Shown: positions 1 to 14,739 of the stretch, in pieces
How the letters are laid out: every line of letters begins with the position of its first letter
How positions within the stretch are numbered: the first letter of the stretch is position 1
Assembly (NCBI GenBank): GCA_037903475.1
Contig: JBAJFG010000330.1
Coordinates: forward strand, 62,001-126,000
Reading direction: 5' to 3'
DNA: 64,000 nucleotides
Source of the DNA: Ancylostoma caninum
Lineage: Eukaryota > Nematoda > Chromadorea > Rhabditida > Ancylostomatidae
Program-made: the position numbers and the translations under genes
The notes under the pieces: generated by a model
What the model saw: only the letters and a program-made list of their open reading frames with translations
Database searches by the model: none
Told to the model about the DNA's origin: nothing

Positions 1-2573
1 CGACAAAATCTCAACTAGGAGGATTTGAACGAGTGCTTTCTTCAACATGTTGTCACTCTCAGGCCAATGACGGCCAATATTTGAACGATGTTGTGAATAG
101 GTAATGAAATATAATAGATGAACAACAAGGAACAGACTGTTCAACCTGTTCCAACAAAAGTCGCTCAGCTAGCCATCAGCCACAGCGAGAACGTGAGCTA
201 CGACAAGCCTACGCTGGATTCCAAGCGAAATTAGTATGCAGCAATTCCGCCACAGGTCAACAAAGCTCTTTCGGTCTCAGCGTGTACGAGCCGGAAGTGC
301 TACGAATAGGAACCCTGCAGCGGCGCCTCAAGCAATCCGTGACAGAGATCGACGGCCAGGCCACGCTCCACAAATACGCGCAGAGCTCTCTCTATAAGTG
401 AGCTTACTAATATGCCTCAGTATGGCAGAAACTAGAGACCAGGCCCGGTCTCCATACGAGAAAGTTGGAGTCGGCACTTAGATGTGATTAACAGCCATGC
501 GTGACCGCTGGGGCGAATTCTATGAATTTTTGAAGGAGCGGGCAGAATTGACGTAGTAAAAAAAGTGAAAAGTGGTAAAAATATTACGACTGCCATTCAC
601 TGGAGCTAACAGTGGCGTAGCTGAGTTACCCAAGCTCTGTGGGCTCTTCTGAGCAAACGATGAGACCAGTGATCTCTGAATTCAATCGGGCCGGTGCAGT
701 TATTCATGCGTCTACCAAACTTCAACTGTAAATCACGGATTCCAGAAATGAAGACGCGTTGATTAGCCTGACTGAGTAGGAAGCAACTAATCTCCATCGG
801 TGACTAATGTTTTCAAAACATGAAGATGTACCATATCACAGATGCCGTGACCAATCTTACACCCACAACAGAACGTCGTGATGCTAATAACACCATTGCA
901 CGCCAGGCATAAACTAAGTCTTCAACAAGACCAACGTAAACAGGGAAAGGACGAGAGGTGTACTTGCATCCAAGCAGAGCTGACCTGCTTGGATTGCCTA
1001 GAATCCTGGATTGAGACGCAATTCGCAAGCAATCAGGGCCGAGGAAGTGCTATACCGCAGACAAGGTAATCGGATCCGAGGACAGCACAACAAAGAGTAC
1101 AATCTGAGGAAGGAAAACGGGGTAGCACTAGGATTTGTAGCACACTTAAGTGTATTCAAGTAGTAAGAATGGTTCTGCTATAGCGACCGACATTTAAAAC
1201 ATGTGAAATTGTTGATTAGGTTGTTTCAATGAAACAATTAACGGTTCAAAGAATGTCTTTGAGGGATTAGGCCTAGGCTTGTGGACTAGCAAATGAAATA
1301 GTTCAACAACTAGCTGGATGTCTTCTTGGCTTGAACAACTGCTTCAATGGTTGCATTACCCATTTTGAAATGGCTTCCGCCTAAAATCTTAGGTAAACCT
1401 TTTCTAATTCTCACCACTACATTCTTGAAGGTTTTCCGGGGTATAATTGGAATGAAAAAATGCCAAAAAATTGTCCTATGCAGTAGGTGATATAATTAGT
1501 CTATATTTGGGAGCAGCACACTTGTCCATCTTTCCAAAGAGTTTCAGGTTTCCTTGACATTGGCGGATTTCCTATTTTTTCATTCGAAATCTGTTACGAC
1601 AGTGAGTGTATTGCGTCGCCAAGCATGAAGTAGCGGATTTTATAAGCGGTCAGTTTGAAAGTCAACCGCAATGCCGATATCGTGAGAGGAGTTTCTTGAA
1701 AGGCAGCACCGACGATGATTTTTATAGCCGAGATTATGAGTGTCTCGGTCCCTGAGCAATGGTCCCAATAATTCTGCGAAACTTGCACCGTCGTAGGCAT
1801 CAGCAGACTCGAGATATAAGAGCGCAGATGGGTATCCGTTTATTCTCTGGATGAGTTGTGGTATGAAAGGGGATCGGTTGCTTTATTAGCTACTACTGCC
1901 TTTCTCTTTGATAGAACTTGTTTTCCATACCGATTTCCACTAATAATGCCTTAGCTATACCCCTTCCAACTCGGCCACTCTTTTCTCGATTACCGTAGCG
2001 GGAGTTTTCAGACTCGCGTTTTTTTCAACTTTGGACAAAATTGATCAATAATTTTGTGTTCATCATTGCAGGAAACATAGAATTACAGCCAAATCTTGAA
2101 GACCAGTTTCTGCTTGGATGCTGCCTTTAAATGTTTTCTTTGAGTAAAATAATTGCAAGTATCCTCCCATTCTTTACCAAACAGAATCAGAATTTCTATA
2201 ATTATAGGAAGCCGGAACAGCCTGACTAGGGCGGATATAAGGACGGATACGGAAAGAATGGACGGCAAATGGCAATAGCAATATATCTTATGAAGACTAG
2301 TGGCATGTGCAGAAAAATGCTCTGAAATGAACATGTGAGAAGTTAGCATTTATATGCACTATTCTGACTCTAAAAAAGATAGCAATAGAATCTCCGGCAA
2401 CCCAACAATGAACGAGCAGTCTCACTGGACATGTTATCCTCTCTGAGAAAAACAGAAGAGCTGTCGAGGAGGATTTTTCGAAAAGTAACTCCTGGAGCAC
2501 CTCAAGCAAAAGTATCAGGGGCTTTTGAACCGATGACGATACGATGAGCTGAAGGTTGCGGTTAGCTGTCAGC
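1..2573. other. Intergenic DNA, no gene recognised
   Basis: No open frame here is long or protein-like enough to call, and no splice-bounded exon series was found on either strand. The sequence is ordinary mixed-composition nematode DNA. Around 1600-1760 there is a block with a piece resembling the AGGCAGCA repeat end seen at 13954-14374, so part is probably old MITE sequence. Confidence 0.5.
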
Positions 2574-2713
2574 TCTGGGCTGGGATTCATGAAACGATAA
2601 CCAAGCAAACCAATGATGGCTAGAGGGATTGGTTATCGTATAGTGCTAAGAGACGCAGACAACAAAAGTTGGTTTGCAAGCCTGGGTTATCGTTTCATGA
2701 ATCCCAGCCCTGG
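2574..2713. repeat. Fold-back repeat with TTTCATGAATCCCAGCCCTG arms
   Basis: The arm TTTCATGAATCCCAGCCC at 2693-2710 is the reverse complement of 2577-2594, and the match extends inwards through AACGATAACC and GGTTATCGTT to the AAGCAAACC/GGTTTGC steps. The spacer is about 70 bases. The same arm motif recurs at 17492-17511 at the left edge of a Tc1-like remnant. This looks like a small non-autonomous DNA element or the paired ends of one. Confidence 0.65.
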
Positions 2714-4950
2714 TTTGCAGCCGCAGACCAGCTACGAGCTAAATGGCAACCGTACTGTTTGGATGATGAGGCCTTGGGAGAACTATCCAACAATTGAATA
2801 GGCCATGTCCCAAGAGTATGCTGACATACCTGTGCACCACAAGCTCCACCGCTAACGGAATCTATGTAAAAATTGTAATCCAAGCGGCTAGAAGATCTTG
2901 TCTCGCATTATCTAATCTGTGTTAAGCTCATAAATACAATTCAGTGCTCATGAAACGTGTGAGATGTAACACAAAGACTCCGGGACGGCGAACACAGGCC
3001 GAGCACGCTTGAACAGCAGTTACATCGCAAGGTGAAAACTTATTTTGTTGCGCCACGAGCTGCGTTACCCCCGGAAAGGCTGTGTTTCGAGGACGATGAA
3101 CTGGCTTGCATGCCTCAAACCTGGGATCGCAGCTCAATCTGGGAGCTGGGCTGTGTTCGTACTACAGAAATGGATGATTGCTTGCCCAGGCTCATCCAAA
3201 AATTGTCCTGAACGATAATGCGCTTTCCGCGGCAGTTCTTGATGGACTCAGCGGTGACGTGGGGGACTTCCAGATCCGTGCCGCACTGCACGCATCTCCT
3301 CTAACCGATTCTTGCACTGAGCCACGGTTTTACCCGGGCCTCAGCTGGCCTAACGAGTCTCGCAGGGTTCGCTTTGCCTCCGCCGAAACGGAGACACGAT
3401 CAAGCTCTGATGTTCAACCACCAGCTTATATAATTCTAGTTGTCTAGTGTCTTAATCACTCTCTTGAAATGGCTTTACTATTTATATATTGCTTATATCT
3501 CATTCATTTATTCCAAATAAGACCCTATTTTACATAAATGCTAATATTTTTGCATCTAAATAACGCCATTTTATCAGATAAATATTATACAATATTGCTA
3601 TCTTTTCCACAGTATTTTCTATTCTCACAATTTATATGACTATAATTCTAATTTTGAGGAAAAATAAGTCAAATAACAAATCACACACTCAAGAAGTTTC
3701 TTCTACCTTACTAATGAATGCAGGAAGAAACTTATTACACTGATTAGTTTTCGTATAAGGATAGTGCACGAAAAGAAAACTAAAATGAACCTATGTAATT
3801 TACGATTATATACACCACGCCGCGTGGCAAGGAGCAGGTAGAACGCAGGACCTGAGGGGCAGAACGCAGGCTGAATGACACTACAGTTAGTGGGGACAGC
3901 AAGCCCCCTCAACGCAGCTGAACCAGGGGGTTTGCTGCTCGCAGCAGTCGGAATGCAGCAGTTCTTCAGTTCTTCCTCATTCAGCAATGTCTGCCTTCCA
4001 CTTCTTGGAGGTGTGGCTTGGCATGTTCTGCTGCGTATGCTCTATCCACTTATCTGAGAGTCCGGGAAAATGAGAGGCTAAGCAGTCAAAATCATCTGTC
4101 ACAAAATCAGGGTCACCCATGATCTCCAGGTCATGACGATCAAGATTGCGGGGGCATTGATCAGCTGGTTATAGCTGCAATTGCGTTTTCCCCGGAAAAG
4201 CGTTAGTGCCATAACAATTATATATTTATTACATGAGGTACCTTATGCAAATGTGAGCAAAAACAAAACAAGAGAAATCCTAGGTATTCTGTCAAAGCAA
4301 CACAAACATCATAACCAAACAAAGATAAATGAAAGCAACAGAACATAGACCAGGATAGCATCATGATTCCAGGTAGCTACGGACCATGTTTTTGAAGGAT
4401 CGAGTATTAGTAGGAACTGCTTTTACTCTGCTCAGTGCTAGTTAACGATTAACTCGAATCATGAGCAAAAATAAATATGGAGGACTTTTTCGCGAAGTAA
4501 CGTGGTCACCGTCTGTATCTCGAGCGCCGTACACCCTTTCCCTCCTTTCATGCTGGCAGGAAGTTCACTGTAACAGTGGCTCACAGTTCGATTTTTAAAT
4601 GTGAGTTCATCTGCTGGTCTGGTCTCGGTTTCGTTTTACTATTCAACCACCATATTTAGATCTGCATATTTACGTAGGTCAATGAAGCTTACTTTAATAA
4701 TGCCAGAGTTCCTTGTTAGTGGGAATTTAGCAGCGAATTAACGTTCACCGTTAACTGACAGTAGCAGCAGATTTACTGCCATACCACTTTCTCATTAGGA
4801 GAAAAGGTAAAATGGAAATAGCCACGAACAAATCCCTCGTATAACCTTTGTTAAGCAAAGCCCTCATGAACTGGGGGTAGAAGGACAATTTTAGTATCGC
4901 TTCGATAGTAGTGAATGAAAAAATCATGTCACATACAAAACACTCATCAA
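2714..4950. other. Intergenic DNA, nothing recognised
   Basis: No supported gene. Short open frames occur but lack splice context and recognisable motifs. 3450-3720 is strongly AT-rich, while 3820-3960 is a GC-richer patch. Confidence 0.5.
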
Positions 4951-4954
4951 AAGC

Positions 4955-5395
4955 AGCAAAAGCCGAAATCCTCGACGAGCTGAGGTGCGCGTGTTAAAGT
5001 ACAGACTCAGCACATCATAAATGTGAAACGAACACAGACAATGATGGCTTACCTGCACAGAAACTGGAACTGTCGTCGCGAACACACGTGGCCGTGTTCG
5101 TGCGCAGACGAGTGCTCCGATGTCGGGTGCGTGCGTCCCGCGGCGAAACCCTGTGAGTTGAACGCATTTCGTACTACCTTTGCGCGAAACCACGAGCCGC
5201 AATGGCTTTAGCGCAGAGGAAAACTCGTACGGACGCGAACTCGGCCAGGCGTGTTTGCGACGACGTTTCCATTTTCTCTACAGGTAAGCCATCAAGGTTT
5301 TTGATCGCTTCATATTTCTGATGAACTGAGTCTGTACTTCACCAACCGCACCTCAGCTCGGAGTCGAGGATTTCGGCTCTTGCTGCCTTTAAAGG
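4955..5395. repeat. Fold-back MITE, about 170-bp arms
   Basis: 4961-5110 (AGCCGAAATCCTCGACGAGC onwards) is repeated in reverse complement at about 5226-5395, with indels; the loop is about 115 bases. The outer right end reads GCTGCCTTTAA, like the TTAA-flanked ends of the element at 13954-14374, so the two are probably related non-autonomous elements. Confidence 0.7.
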
Positions 5396-7783
5396 ATCCG
5401 CAGAGCGCACCGGTACAAAATCGAATTAAAAGGAAATGATAGAAGAGGTGACGGTGTTGGAGAGAACGGGTATCAATCGCCATTCTGCGTTACTTGGAAT
5501 GCTTGCAAGTTGTAGTCGCCGCGATCGTCTCCTGCCTGGAGCAGAGTTAGCTCGATTCGGTGCAAAGGGAGGCAACACTTTCATCACACTCCTACTCCTA
5601 ATGCTGGAAGGTGACAGACAGTGCTCAGATTATGGGTAGCTGTGTGTCCTATACTTGTGTACATAGAAGCAGAATGAGCATGAGCTATTTATTTGATCCT
5701 GGTGGGCTACCGTAGTTGAGGTTGGACTTCTTTATGAACGAATTTCATTACGAAGCGAAACACATTAGTGAAACAAGCTACGTAGTACTAAAGTATAAGA
5801 ATGATTAGAATGAACGCTTTAAAGCTAAAAAAAGAGAAGATTTTGTATCACTTCGTCAACTTGGGATAAATACCCCGGCTTGCAGCAGGAAGAAATTAAT
5901 CCTTAATCGTTTGCGTCACTGCGTGCTTCCACGTCGTTACCACTGAGTAAACAACTAAAAATTTTTAAAGAATGGTTGAATCTTCTGTTTCCACAATAAC
6001 AACTTATATCGAATAGGAGAAACAAATGAATATGCTTTCCTCTGTTTTAGGAGGAACCTAAAAGGACAACATGAGCAGGTACACCCACAACAAGTACATA
6101 TACTGCAACGTTGGATCACTCCAGGGCTAGGCATGGCACAGCCAGCTACCCTCGCCATCTCTGCGTTCTGAAACTAGTGCGAAATTCCAAACACTTTCCT
6201 TGTGTAAATGACTGCTTACAATTGAGTCTTGTTTCTACCACTGGCTACTGAAAATTAGGGCTGAATAATTTAAACCCGTAACTAATTTCCAATGTGTCCC
6301 TTCTCTGGACAGGTTTAGATGTAGAGCAAGACTTTTAACTCAGAGGTCATCGGGTAAATTTTTCGATGAACAGAAAGTTACGAGTGACTTGTGAGCATCG
6401 ACAAACTTACCAAGGGTAAACCCAAATGTGAAAGCCAGCCCTGGTTTTTTACCCTCCGCTCCTCCTGCAGAAGACTTATGTGACGCAAATGACGCAGAAT
6501 ATAAAATGGTTGAGTTCTCACCTTACTAATTCCATTTCATGCTGGTTTGAATTTTTGAATTCAGTTAGAATAATGTATTCCGCTCCTTCTATTTGGTCTA
6601 ATTTCCCCAAACTGAATACATAGGCAAGTAGACCCATATGCTCAACAGATGTCAGTCTAATGGAGTTAATACGAACTTATTATATAATCTTCTCCACTTG
6701 TGAGTTCATACCTCTTAACAGTACATAGAATCAAGTCCCTTTGAACTCTCTAAGCAACTTGTGACATCATCGGGATGCATTTGAAGCCTAATTTCGATAT
6801 TTAACGTAGGAATTTTTGGAAGGCGGATGCATCAAATAGAGGAAAAAAAACGTGGAAGTATAACCCAGATATAGTGTGATATATTTTCATCATAGTACCG
6901 GTAGCTATTGGAAACAGTTTTGTCTGTCTCTGAAAATATCAACTGCTCACATCCACGTCACATAAGGGTGACTTTGTTCGCACTCCGAGAAAATTTCCAA
7001 ATCTAGATCTACTCATTATTTCCAAATGAATACCTAGCGCTCTCAAGTACGTATGTTATGTTGCCGATTTTGAAATACATTGCATTCACAGATTACGTAC
7101 ATATACAGCTGTACAGAACTAAAATCGCTAAGCTCCCGAAGATGAGTGGGCATGGAAACTAGGCGAAAGTCTTGAGCAGAATAGATCTGAGGGTGGGTTT
7201 CGGCTTGTGAAACATTGCTGACTTGCCTTCGAAGATCTTTTTTTCTCAACAGGAAACATAAATTAAAATATAATTTAATTAACACAAACGAAATTCGGTC
7301 TAATTAGGAAACCTAAACCTGCTATAATTTGTTCAGATGTATGTACATCGGTCAAGATGTAGGGACGACGTTTGCAGACCATTTCTTGACAAAATGAATT
7401 CTAAATATTGGACTTGGTCATCAAAGATAAGCCGGAAGTTAGGTATTGAAAGTTAAATTCTACAGCGGTGCGCAGCTTAGGATATATGTATTGTCTTCAA
7501 AAGCTGTAAAACGGTGCCTCAAGCTGAGAAAGCACGAACATGGCGGCCACGCAGTGCACTGCCTAACCTCAATTGAGTCCAGGGAGGCGTGCTGCTTATC
7601 CACTTCCTCTTTTTCAGAAGTTAATTTAGCAACTTACGCCATTTAAGAGAAAGGAAGGGTTTGGCTGCACGCTGCAATACAAGCGGAGGAGAGCGAAATG
7701 AGGACATTCATTAAACGAGATTCAATCTCTGCTCTCCGCAGAAAGGTTGTCCAAGGGCTCCGGACGGGCGTTGTGAATTAAGC
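5396..7783. other. Intergenic DNA, nothing recognised
   Basis: No supported gene, RNA gene or structured repeat was found. Short open frames at 5436-5639 and 7043-7285 have no recognisable motif and no convincing splice sites. Confidence 0.45.
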
Positions 7784-7957
7784 ATGACTTTCATAGTGCA
7801 GGTCAGAGTGAGACCTTTGACGATGTCCGATGATATATTCGATGCATGGGCCTCCAACCCGGCAGAGGACATTTCTGCCATGTATCAATTGAGATTAGAA
7901 GCAGAGAAGATGACGGGTGAAGCACCGAAGAAATGTATCATGGTGTTCGCAACATAG
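7784..7957 (+). CDS. Small ORF, 57 residues, unknown
   Basis: A short ATG-to-TAG frame of 57 codons. Its middle (MSDDIFDAWASNPAEDISAM, then an acidic and basic helical run) reads like real protein rather than random translation: balanced composition, few cysteines, probable amphipathic helix. A TTTCATAGTGCAG|GTCAG acceptor-like sequence lies inside it, so it may be an exon of a larger gene with the start methionine accidental. I do not recognise the family and saw no partner exons within 1 kb. Confidence 0.22.
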   Translation: MTFIVQVRVRPLTMSDDIFDAWASNPAEDISAMYQLRLEAEKMTGEAPKKCIMVFAT

Positions 7958-8954
7958 TGATTGGTCTCTGGGACAGGGTTGGCGGAGCTCCGGTCTTGGA
8001 AGTGTGGGGGTTCCTGAATTCCGGTTTCATAGAGGCTTCAAAATCCTAGACTTCTGGAAAATCGGCAATAGCTGACTTATGCCGGGCTATGCTCGCTGTG
8101 TTCATCCCTTCAAATATCTTTTTTTTAACCCACGACTTACGTACTTCCGGTCTCACGCCACTCTTCCGCCCATCCCTGCTTTATAACTGCCGACGAAAAG
8201 CTTGTTCCCATACAGGACTAATGCTGACTCGCACTGATGCTGAGATCCGTAAGGCAAATGCACTGCCACGATCCAGAATGCTAATTGATCTGTCAAATTC
8301 TGGGGCTAGAGGATTAGAAAAACTCGAAATGCGTTCCGATTTTGCCACCTTGATCTTAGCAACAAATACTTGCACGACGTACACAATGATTGCGTGAGAA
8401 AAAGATAATTACCGTGGAAGAAAAAGTCACTAGCTTTTTATTTGAGTGAGATCGCTCTGTGACCGTTGAGCTGCACATACTTGAATTACTCATTCAGCTA
8501 GTGCACCTCATGTAAAATCCGCTCATCGACTATATTCGCTTTTGAGCTAGGCGGTGGGCTTCTCAGCTATTCAGCTCCCCTCCATTGCGAACATACCCAC
8601 GATGCTAGAGGGCAGTTTATTATCCTAGAGAAGTACGTTTGACGCACATGCGTCTGCATGGGGAAGGAGGCCCGCTAGCAGCCTTCACGCATGTCAGACG
8701 CATGCGAGACGCACGCGTCCGGCCTCACTGCTGCAGCGCGGTATTTTCTTTGGGGATGTGCATACCACGTTGACCGGTCCTTATTGAATATCTTCCAGAA
8801 ATGGATGTGTGCGATGGACTGACACTTACACTTGACGGTTATGCAGTTTCCTACACATACTGACAAGCAAATCGTAAGCACTCGCAACTCAGCGGGTAGG
8901 CGTTACGAAACTGTGTCGCGACGAAGCTGCCTCGTGGGTGCGGAGTAGAGTTTT

Positions 8955-9117
8955 ACATTCGAAAATATTTTTCGAATATTCGAATATTCGAATTTTCGAA
9001 TTTCTAGGGATCTCCGAATTTTCGGATATTCGAATTTTCGAATTTCTGCGAACCACCGAGTTTTCGAATATTCAAACTTTCGAATATTCGAAAATTCGGT
9101 GGTTCGCAGAAATTCGA
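8955..9117. repeat. TTCGAATATTCGAA satellite with a long hairpin
   Basis: Dense iterations of TTCGAATATTCGAATTTTCG. The segment 9040-9117 is a near-perfect palindrome: TTTCTGCGAACCACCGA pairs with TCGGTGGTTCGCAGAAA around a centre near 9078. The unit is itself palindromic, so every frame on both strands stays open; these frames are not genes. Confidence 0.85.
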
Positions 9118-9777
9118 AAGGTACAGTGGTTCATTCACCTTGATCATGAATGAGTTTCCAGCTATCAACAAAAAAACGTCAGCAAGATAAAAAACACTGT
9201 GTGTTATCCCGTTCCTCATTATTGCTTCTGTTTATCGGGTCCAACTGCATGCTTGTACGTTGAATGTTAAAACCAACAGAACTTCTATAACAAGAAGTCG
9301 GAGTATGTTTGGGAAGAAAGGATTAAGAGGATCTCAAGATTTTGGGTGAACTTTGAATTCCATAACTAACGGTGATGTTCTTAGGAAGAGATTAAACGAA
9401 GCAGTAGTCGGAAATCAGCTAAACATAAGGAGGAATGCTGTGTAAAATTTTATATTATAGTTTGCAGTTCACTTATATAGTTCTGGAGGGAAGGCTTGAA
9501 TAATCAGAAGTATAGTTGAAACTGCTGGTTGCTCAAGTGTTTAGAAAAGTACATCCGTAGGTTTCACCGGAGAGGTCATCGTCGCCAATGTCGTGTACCT
9601 CGTAGTATTGAAGTTTCAAAGCTTTCAAATGCAGTTGGTGGCTGTCGAATGCGTACAAAGATATGAGCAGGTTTTTGGGAAAATTGAGATTGAAATGAGA
9701 AATTGGACTGGAGTTTCAATCGGAATGGTTCTTCATCGAGAAAATGGAACTGAAATAACCGTTGCGACGCAAAACAA

Positions 9778-10026
9778 TTCCAAATTTTCGAGTTTTCGAC
9801 CTAAAATTTTCGAATTTTCGAATAATCCCGGACCCTCGCATTTTCGAATATTCGAATTTTCGAATATTGCGGAGCCGTCGAATTTTCGAATATTCGAATT
9901 TTCGAATTTTTTGAGACCCCCGAATTTTCGAAAACTCGAACTTTCGAATTCTTCGGAACCTCCGAATTTTCGATTATTCGAATATTCGAATATTCGAACA
10001 TTCGAATAAATATTCGAATTTGATTC
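9778..10026. repeat. TTCGAATATTCGAA satellite, second block
   Basis: Same unit family as 8955-9117, about 250 bp, with short GC-rich spacers (GGACCCTCG, GGAGCCGTCG, GAGACCCCCG) separating AT-rich units roughly every 30 bases. The 660 bases between the two blocks are non-satellite sequence with no gene seen. Confidence 0.85.
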
Positions 10027-11267
10027 GATTCGGTCAACTCTAGAGCGGAGGCCAGCGAACGAACCTAAGCTAAGTCCGCATGGTCACGACTATGAGCACT
10101 GGTTTCGAATGCATACATAATACGTATGATAACCATAAGAGAGGATTTCTGCTATCTTCGAAGACTCTTATAGGCTTTCTTTTCTTGGAATTAAAAAAGC
10201 TGTTAAAAGTACGAGTGAAAGGTGAGCAAAGCAGATCGTTGGGAGCAAATCCTGCTCAAAAATGGGGACGTATTGCTTCGTCTGTGCTCACAATCTCGAC
10301 TAGAGAAACCTAAGACATGATCTTTCCTAATACTCCAGAAGCTCGGCAGGAATTTTTGAAGAGTTTATTCTCTGCAAGATCTGCAGGAACAACTGATCAT
10401 TCGGTAGGTAAATCATTTTGGGTATAACATTTGTTAATGAATTCCGAAAGAGAATTTGCGGGTCACTTGTCAGTTCTAACTGGTTCGGGTAGATGCAAAG
10501 AAAGAAAATGTCCACGCTCGAACACGTTGACAAATGGGGGATGGACTGCAAAGAAACTGTGTAAGCGTTACTTAGCGCAAGATTAGGAGATCGATTGAGA
10601 GTGTTTGAGAGGGGACTACGAACTTTTACACGAACCTTCCACAATTTCTGATTTATATAAGTAAATACTCATTTGATGTATCCGAATTATGGATAATAAT
10701 AAGAATCCAAGTACTTGCCATAGTTATTCGATAACTCAGGATAAAGCGAAACACATGAAAAAAACATTAATTTTCAGAACACCTTGGAGAAGCAGCACAG
10801 TGTGTCTGTCACTAAAAGTTTTTTTATTCTATGGAGGGATCCTCCCTTAATGTATAATCTTAGTGCCGCCGCATGTTGGCAGGGAAGTGAAACGGGAGCA
10901 CGAGCCCCGACACGAATACCATGGAACAAAAAAAAAACAATGAAGCAAAAACAGCTCGAATAAACTGTGAATGTAAGCCACACAACACGCTTCACAATAG
11001 CCGAACAGCGAAGGACTGCAAAAAGAAAGGTGCAGGATGTTTTGTAAATATCCTTGGTTGCAACGACTTGTGTGGAATGGATCACGAAATGGGCTTGTTT
11101 GGACCTAATTCGGGTGTGTTCAGTTTCGAAAGAGCTTAGTTCCCAAGCCGTTCAGTGGAAACACAGCAATTACACTTGTGCAGAGCCGTCACTGATGTCG
11201 CCTCAAAACCAATAATATCGGTGAAAGTTGGTAATTGCAACGGAAATCCTGGAATAATATCCCAGAT
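10027..11267. other. Intergenic DNA, no gene recognised
   Basis: Open frames of 70-105 codons at 10327-10644 and 10774-11085 (minus) have no recognisable domain and no matching exons around them. Nothing else was identified. Confidence 0.4.
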
Positions 11268-11511
11268 ACAGTTTGTCGGAAACGACGAATCCGCCCACGC
11301 ACGCGAAGATCGAGAGGTAGCCACGTTTGCCAGCACTCCACGCCATCATCTCTAAACTGCGTATCACGTTCCATCGTTATCTTTATGGTATCGACCAATG
11401 ACTTGGCTGTGACGTGTTGGACTTGGCAGCTAACAGCATACGTTCCAGCCGCGCCGCCTCTCAATCCCCGCGTGCGTGGGCGGACTCGCCGTTTCGGACA
11501 GACTGTATCAG
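11268..11511. repeat. Fold-back repeat, 41-bp arms
   Basis: GATACAGTTTGTCGGAAACG at the left (11268 onwards) is matched in reverse complement at 11471-11511 with only a handful of changes over 41 bases, including the shared GTCCGCCCACGCACGCG-type core. The loop is about 160 bases. It is likely a MITE; overlapping frames on both strands are by-products of the palindrome. Confidence 0.75.
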
Positions 11512-13615
<2,104 letters not shown>

Positions 13616-13953
13616 CAAATGAAATTCAGGAGCCCTGGCCCGCAGTGATGGGGCGACCGCTGCCACGTGTCTAATCTCGATGTTACTCTTGCTCAGTGTG
13701 CGAACTCTTGCTGTCCTTTGTGAAGACCTTGATGTTGAGGGAGCTACAGCTTCTCAATGATATGAGCTAGCGACCTCCTACGAAAAGCTGATCAAGAACA
13801 ATGAGTGCTCTTCCAGAAATTGTAGCTGTGGTAGTTTCAGCCGTCCTAGGACCGCATTAATTTTGTCCTTCTCTAGCAGCAGTGGACGAGCGGTAGGACA
13901 ATGGGAGCCTATGCACTCTTGAAGAACTTGCGAATGAGCACATTCTGCGTTAA

Positions 13954-14374
13954 AGGCAGCACTCACGGAAATTTTCACTTCTGAAATGAGTCGCTTACCA
14001 TGTAGCCGGCCGCTCGACAATCGCAACAGTAAGTTGAACACCTTGAATGGCCGCCTACCTGCGAAGATACTGCTGTGGACACATCTGCTGCTCTGGACAT
14101 TAGGGTTCCGTCGCGCCACCCAACGCCGTTGACAGGGTGTGCGCATGTGGTTCAGCGGGGGCGTGTCTATGAAATTCGTACCTTTTGCAGGGTTCCGTGG
14201 TGGGACCCATCTTGGAACACTCGTCTGCGCTGTGGACACACATGAAATACCGTCGTCATTTTCCGTGTTTTTCGCGTGTTTCAGCAACTTCATTGTTGTC
14301 AATGAGTTCATCGTCTCTAAAAACCCCGATATACCGCGAAATCTTCAACCCAAAAATTTCCGTGAGTGCTGCCT
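13954..14374. mobile_element. TTAA-flanked MITE (piggyBac-like ends)
   Basis: TTAA at 13950-13953 is followed by the inverted repeat AGGCAGCACTCACGGAAA; its reverse complement ends at 14374 and is followed by TTAA at 14375-14378. A TTAA target duplication with short TIRs is the signature of piggyBac-superfamily insertions. The 421-bp interior has no transposase and a partly repeated interior (AGGGTTCCGT near 14100 and 14190), so it is non-autonomous. Confidence 0.7.
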
Positions 14375-14739
14375 TTAAAAGGACAAGTTTTCCATAGATT
14401 CTATTATATTTTGCAGCACTATTAACTCCGCCAAGACTTCCCTTTGGAAGTGAACGTGCCACAACGACGCATTTGTGGTGGGTCTCAGGTTCAATGCCTA
14501 CCCGCTGAATTCTTCTTGCCAAATGCTAGATAAGATGAAAAACCTCATACGTGGTGGATGTCTTTACCGATTTTTGCAGTGGCAATGCGTCTTGTCTGGC
14601 TAGCAACAGGTGCAGGGTTAGCAAACTTTTATAAAATAATCCTTCACGAAGAGTGTAGGGTATGATGTGCCGAACATTTTCACGACGGGACTCCAAACGT
14701 TTCTTCATTTGAAAAAAAAAACCTATTCACAACAATCTT

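Noticed and set aside
8938..10037. Asn-Ile-Phe-rich frames up to 138 codons
   Set aside because: Produced by the TTCGAA satellite, open in all frames.
14480..14502. GGTTCAATGCC matching a tRNA B box
   Set aside because: No A box at the right distance upstream and no cloverleaf pairing.
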